Positions 4,442 through 6,182 of a stretch of 6,182 bases of DNA are shown here, one piece after another. The stretch covers positions 1-6,182 of the forward strand of contig CAMPKL010000244.1 of NCBI GenBank assembly GCA_946887065.1, written 5' to 3'. Made by a program: the position numbers and the translations under genes. This DNA comes from an uncultured Bryobacterales bacterium (GTDB lineage Bacteria; Acidobacteriota; Terriglobia; Bryobacterales; UBA6623). Within the stretch, counting starts at the first letter, position 1. Each line of letters starts with the position of its first letter. The notes under the pieces were generated by a model that was not told the origin of the DNA, did no database searches, and saw nothing but the letters and a program-made list of their open reading frames with translations.

Positions 4442-5758
4442 ATGATCGACGTCGTAATGCCCCAGATGGGCGAAAGCATCGTGGAGGGCACGATCACCAA
4501 GTGGCTCAAACAGGTGGGCGATAAAGTCGAGAAAGACGAAGCCTTGTTTGAGATTTCCACTGACAAGGTCGACTCCGAGGTGCCTGCCGAACACGCCGGA
4601 ATCCTCAAAGAAATCCTCTCCGAAGAAGGCGCGGTCGTCGCGATCAATGCAGTCGTCGCCAGGATGGAAGCGGCGGATGGCTCCAGCACTCCCGCGCCCG
4701 CCGCCGAGGACAAACCAAAAGAAGCCCCGGCAGCGAAAGGAGAGGAGAAAGCGGCAAAGCCTGCTCCTGCTCCTGAGGCGGCGCCCCCAGCCAAGGAGGC
4801 TCCCGCCGCCGCGGAGGGCGGCTCGGTTCGCTCATCGCCTCTAGTCAGGCGCATGGCCCGCGAACAGGGCGTCGACCTGAGCAAAGTCAAAGGAACCGGC
4901 CAGGGCGGACGGATCTCGAAGAAGGACCTCGAAGATTTCACCGCGGGCGGCGGCGCCGCAAAGCCGGCGCCCGCAGCGCCGGCTCCGAGCGCGCCTGCGG
5001 GGCGTCCCGCTACGCCGGCGGGCGGCTACGAGCCCTTCCCTGCTGCGCCTGACTCGCGCTTCGGCGACTACTACGTGGAACCGCTCTCGACGATGCGCAA
5101 GGCTATCGCCGAGCACATGGTGCGTTCGATGCACCATACCGCGCCGCACGTCTCGATGATCCATCAGATCGACTGCACGCCCATCGTCAAGGCGCGCGCG
5201 GCTGTGAAGGACAAGTTCCTAGAACAGAACGGTACGAAGCTCACCTTCATGCCGTTCTTCCTGAAGGCGGCCGCAATCGCCCTCAAAGAGTACCCGACAG
5301 TCAACGCATCGCTCGACGGTTCCGACGTGGTCATGCACCGCGACATCAATATCGGCATCGCCGTGGCCCTGGACTGGGGCTTGATGGTGCCGGTCATCAA
5401 ACATGCCGACAACTTGTCGATCGTCGGACTGCAAAAAGCCGTCAACGATCTCGCCGAGCGCGCCCGCAAAAAGCAGCTCAAGCCGGACGAACTCTCGCAA
5501 TCGACCTTTTCGATCTCCAACTATGGCGGCTACGGTTCGATCTTCGGCACGCCGGCGATCAACCAGCCGAACTCTTGCTTGTTGGGTCTCGGGGCCCTGC
5601 ACAAGGCGCCGATCGTCGTCGACGACGCCATCGCCATCCGCACGATCTGCTACGCCACGCTGACCATCGACCATCGCCTGGTCGACGGCGCCCTCGCCGC
5701 GATGTTCCTCGAGAAGATGCGCGCGGTCATCGAGAACTGGAACGAAAGCGTCCTGTAG
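4442..5758 (+). CDS. 2-oxo acid dehydrogenase complex E2, dihydrolipoamide acyltransferase
   Basis: Core of a pyruvate, 2-oxoglutarate or branched-chain oxo-acid dehydrogenase complex: it carries the acyl group from E1 on a lipoyl arm and passes it to CoA. The 438-residue product has one lipoyl domain (about 1-78) with the modified lysine Lys42 in STDKVDSE. Next come an Ala/Pro/Glu linker (about 80-128), a peripheral subunit-binding domain (about 131-167; SSPLVRRMAREQGVDLS then GTGQGGRISKKDL), a second Ala/Pro linker (about 170-205), and the catalytic acyltransferase domain (about 212-436). The catalytic motif is DHRLVDG with His411 and Asp415. All domains are intact. Features such as MPQMGESIVEGTI and TPAINQP recall E2s of acidobacterial and actinobacterial type, but the substrate cannot be told from this, and no E1 gene is visible. 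It follows lipB by 2 nt with a good ribosome binding site and likely uses the E3 encoded two genes upstream. Confidence 0.95.
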   Translation: MIDVVMPQMGESIVEGTITKWLKQVGDKVEKDEALFEISTDKVDSEVPAEHAGILKEILSEEGAVVAINAVVARMEAADGSSTPAPAAEDKPKEAPAAKGEEKAAKPAPAPEAAPPAKEAPAAAEGGSVRSSPLVRRMAREQGVDLSKVKGTGQGGRISKKDLEDFTAGGGAAKPAPAAPAPSAPAGRPATPAGGYEPFPAAPDSRFGDYYVEPLSTMRKAIAEHMVRSMHHTAPHVSMIHQIDCTPIVKARAAVKDKFLEQNGTKLTFMPFFLKAAAIALKEYPTVNASLDGSDVVMHRDINIGIAVALDWGLMVPVIKHADNLSIVGLQKAVNDLAERARKKQLKPDELSQSTFSISNYGGYGSIFGTPAINQPNSCLLGLGALHKAPIVVDDAIAIRTICYATLTIDHRLVDGALAAMFLEKMRAVIENWNESVL

Positions 5759-5795
5759 TTCGAACGGCCTCGCAGTGTGATAGGCTAGCGCCCGC

Positions 5796-6182
5796 ATGGG
5801 AAAGAAATATCTTCTACTCCTCGCGGCGCTAGCCATTTCTTGTTCTTCGCCGGAGCCCTCCGCCGAGCCCCAAGCGGCAGCCCCGGAGCCGGAACCCGTT
5901 CTGGTCGCCGAGATCGGCAAGTTCAACGAAGGCATCGTCGTCGATCACGACGGCAACCTCTACGTCTCCCACGAAGACCAAATCAGCCGCATCTCTCCCA
6001 GCGGCGAGGTTTCCGCCTGGGCCAGCACGCCGTCTCCCAATGGCCACAAGGTGATGGCTGACGGCAGGCACATCATTTGCGACCGGGAAGGCGCGGTCTA
6101 CATCCTGGACGCCGCGGGCCAAACGCTGCGCAAGATCGACGTGCCGACCGGCGCCAATGACGTGACGCTCGACGGCGTGGGC
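5796..6182 (+). CDS. Predicted lipoprotein with SMP-30/gluconolactonase-like beta-propeller start (runs off right edge)
   Basis: Only the first 129 codons are present. The N-terminus has a short lipoprotein signal: Lys3-Lys4, the hydrophobic run YLLLLAALAIS, and Cys16 followed by SS. The -3 residue is Ala rather than Leu, so the lipobox is acceptable but not ideal. A Pro/Glu/Ala spacer (about 19-34) follows, typical of a tether to the membrane. From about residue 39 a repeat pattern of beta-propeller type begins: NEGIVVDHDGNLYVS, ISRISPSGE, NGHKVMADGRHIICD, VYILDAAGQTL, GANDVTLDG. This resembles the SMP-30/gluconolactonase family, in which a Glu near the N-terminus (here Glu45) and Asn residues in NG and ND contexts bind metal. 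It may be a periplasmic sugar lactonase or only a propeller of that fold. It starts 37 nt after E2 with a weak ribosome binding site, so it could be co-transcribed or separate. Confidence 0.8.
   Translation, partial: MGKKYLLLLAALAISCSSPEPSAEPQAAAPEPEPVLVAEIGKFNEGIVVDHDGNLYVSHEDQISRISPSGEVSAWASTPSPNGHKVMADGRHIICDREGAVYILDAAGQTLRKIDVPTGANDVTLDGVG

Noticed and set aside
5219..5935. Minus-strand open frame of 238 codons opposite the E2 gene and the lipoprotein gene
   Set aside because: It spans two well-supported plus-strand genes and the spacer between them, with no recognisable protein features.
1..6182. Insertion sequences, CRISPR arrays, tRNA genes, phage or defence genes
   Set aside because: No transposase motifs, regularly spaced repeats, tRNA cloverleaf sequences or integrase/nuclease motifs were found on either strand by eye.

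Overview
The window is GC-rich bacterial chromosomal DNA that is almost fully coding, with short spacers and no sign of mobile DNA. Family resemblances point to Acidobacteriota, perhaps the Solibacter/Bryobacter side. They are the small SRP RNA next to dnaX, a short basic protein opening MGRPSTSFQKRQRE, a one-lipoyl-domain E2, and lipB placed between the E3 and E2 genes. This placement is inference from remembered family traits, not from a search.

Layout. Bases 1-714 (minus strand) hold the first 238 codons of dnaX, the DNA polymerase III tau/gamma clamp-loader subunit, which runs off the left edge. Just upstream on the same strand, 812-912 encodes the SRP RNA (ffs). Bases 1041-1577 carry two small plus-strand genes for unidentified proteins of 82 and 66-77 residues. 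They converge on a 59-residue coiled-coil gene on the minus strand (1602-1781), which starts with GTG. A 65-bp divergent spacer containing two perfect 10-bp palindromes separates that gene from a plus-strand gene (1847-2254) for an exported, extremely charged, helix-rich protein.

The right half is a tight plus-strand metabolic operon: lpdA (dihydrolipoyl dehydrogenase, E3; 2310-3704), lipB (octanoyltransferase; 3708-4439) and a 2-oxo acid dehydrogenase E2 gene (4442-5758), with gaps of 3 and 2 nt. LipB puts octanoate on the lipoyl-domain lysine. LipA, not in this window, converts it to lipoate. E2 then uses the lipoyl arm to carry acyl groups, and E3 reoxidises it. No E1 gene lies in the window, so the oxo-acid substrate (pyruvate, 2-oxoglutarate or branched-chain) cannot be fixed. 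At the right edge (5796 onward) a predicted lipoprotein with an SMP-30/gluconolactonase-like beta-propeller start is cut off by the window end.

I do not see a convincing new defence, mobile or RNA-based system. The points most worth checking are a clamp-loader zinc site in which two of four cysteines are aspartates at exact spacing, the easily missed 59-residue gene, the paired palindromes in the divergent spacer, and the lipoylation gene embedded among the genes for its likely client complex.
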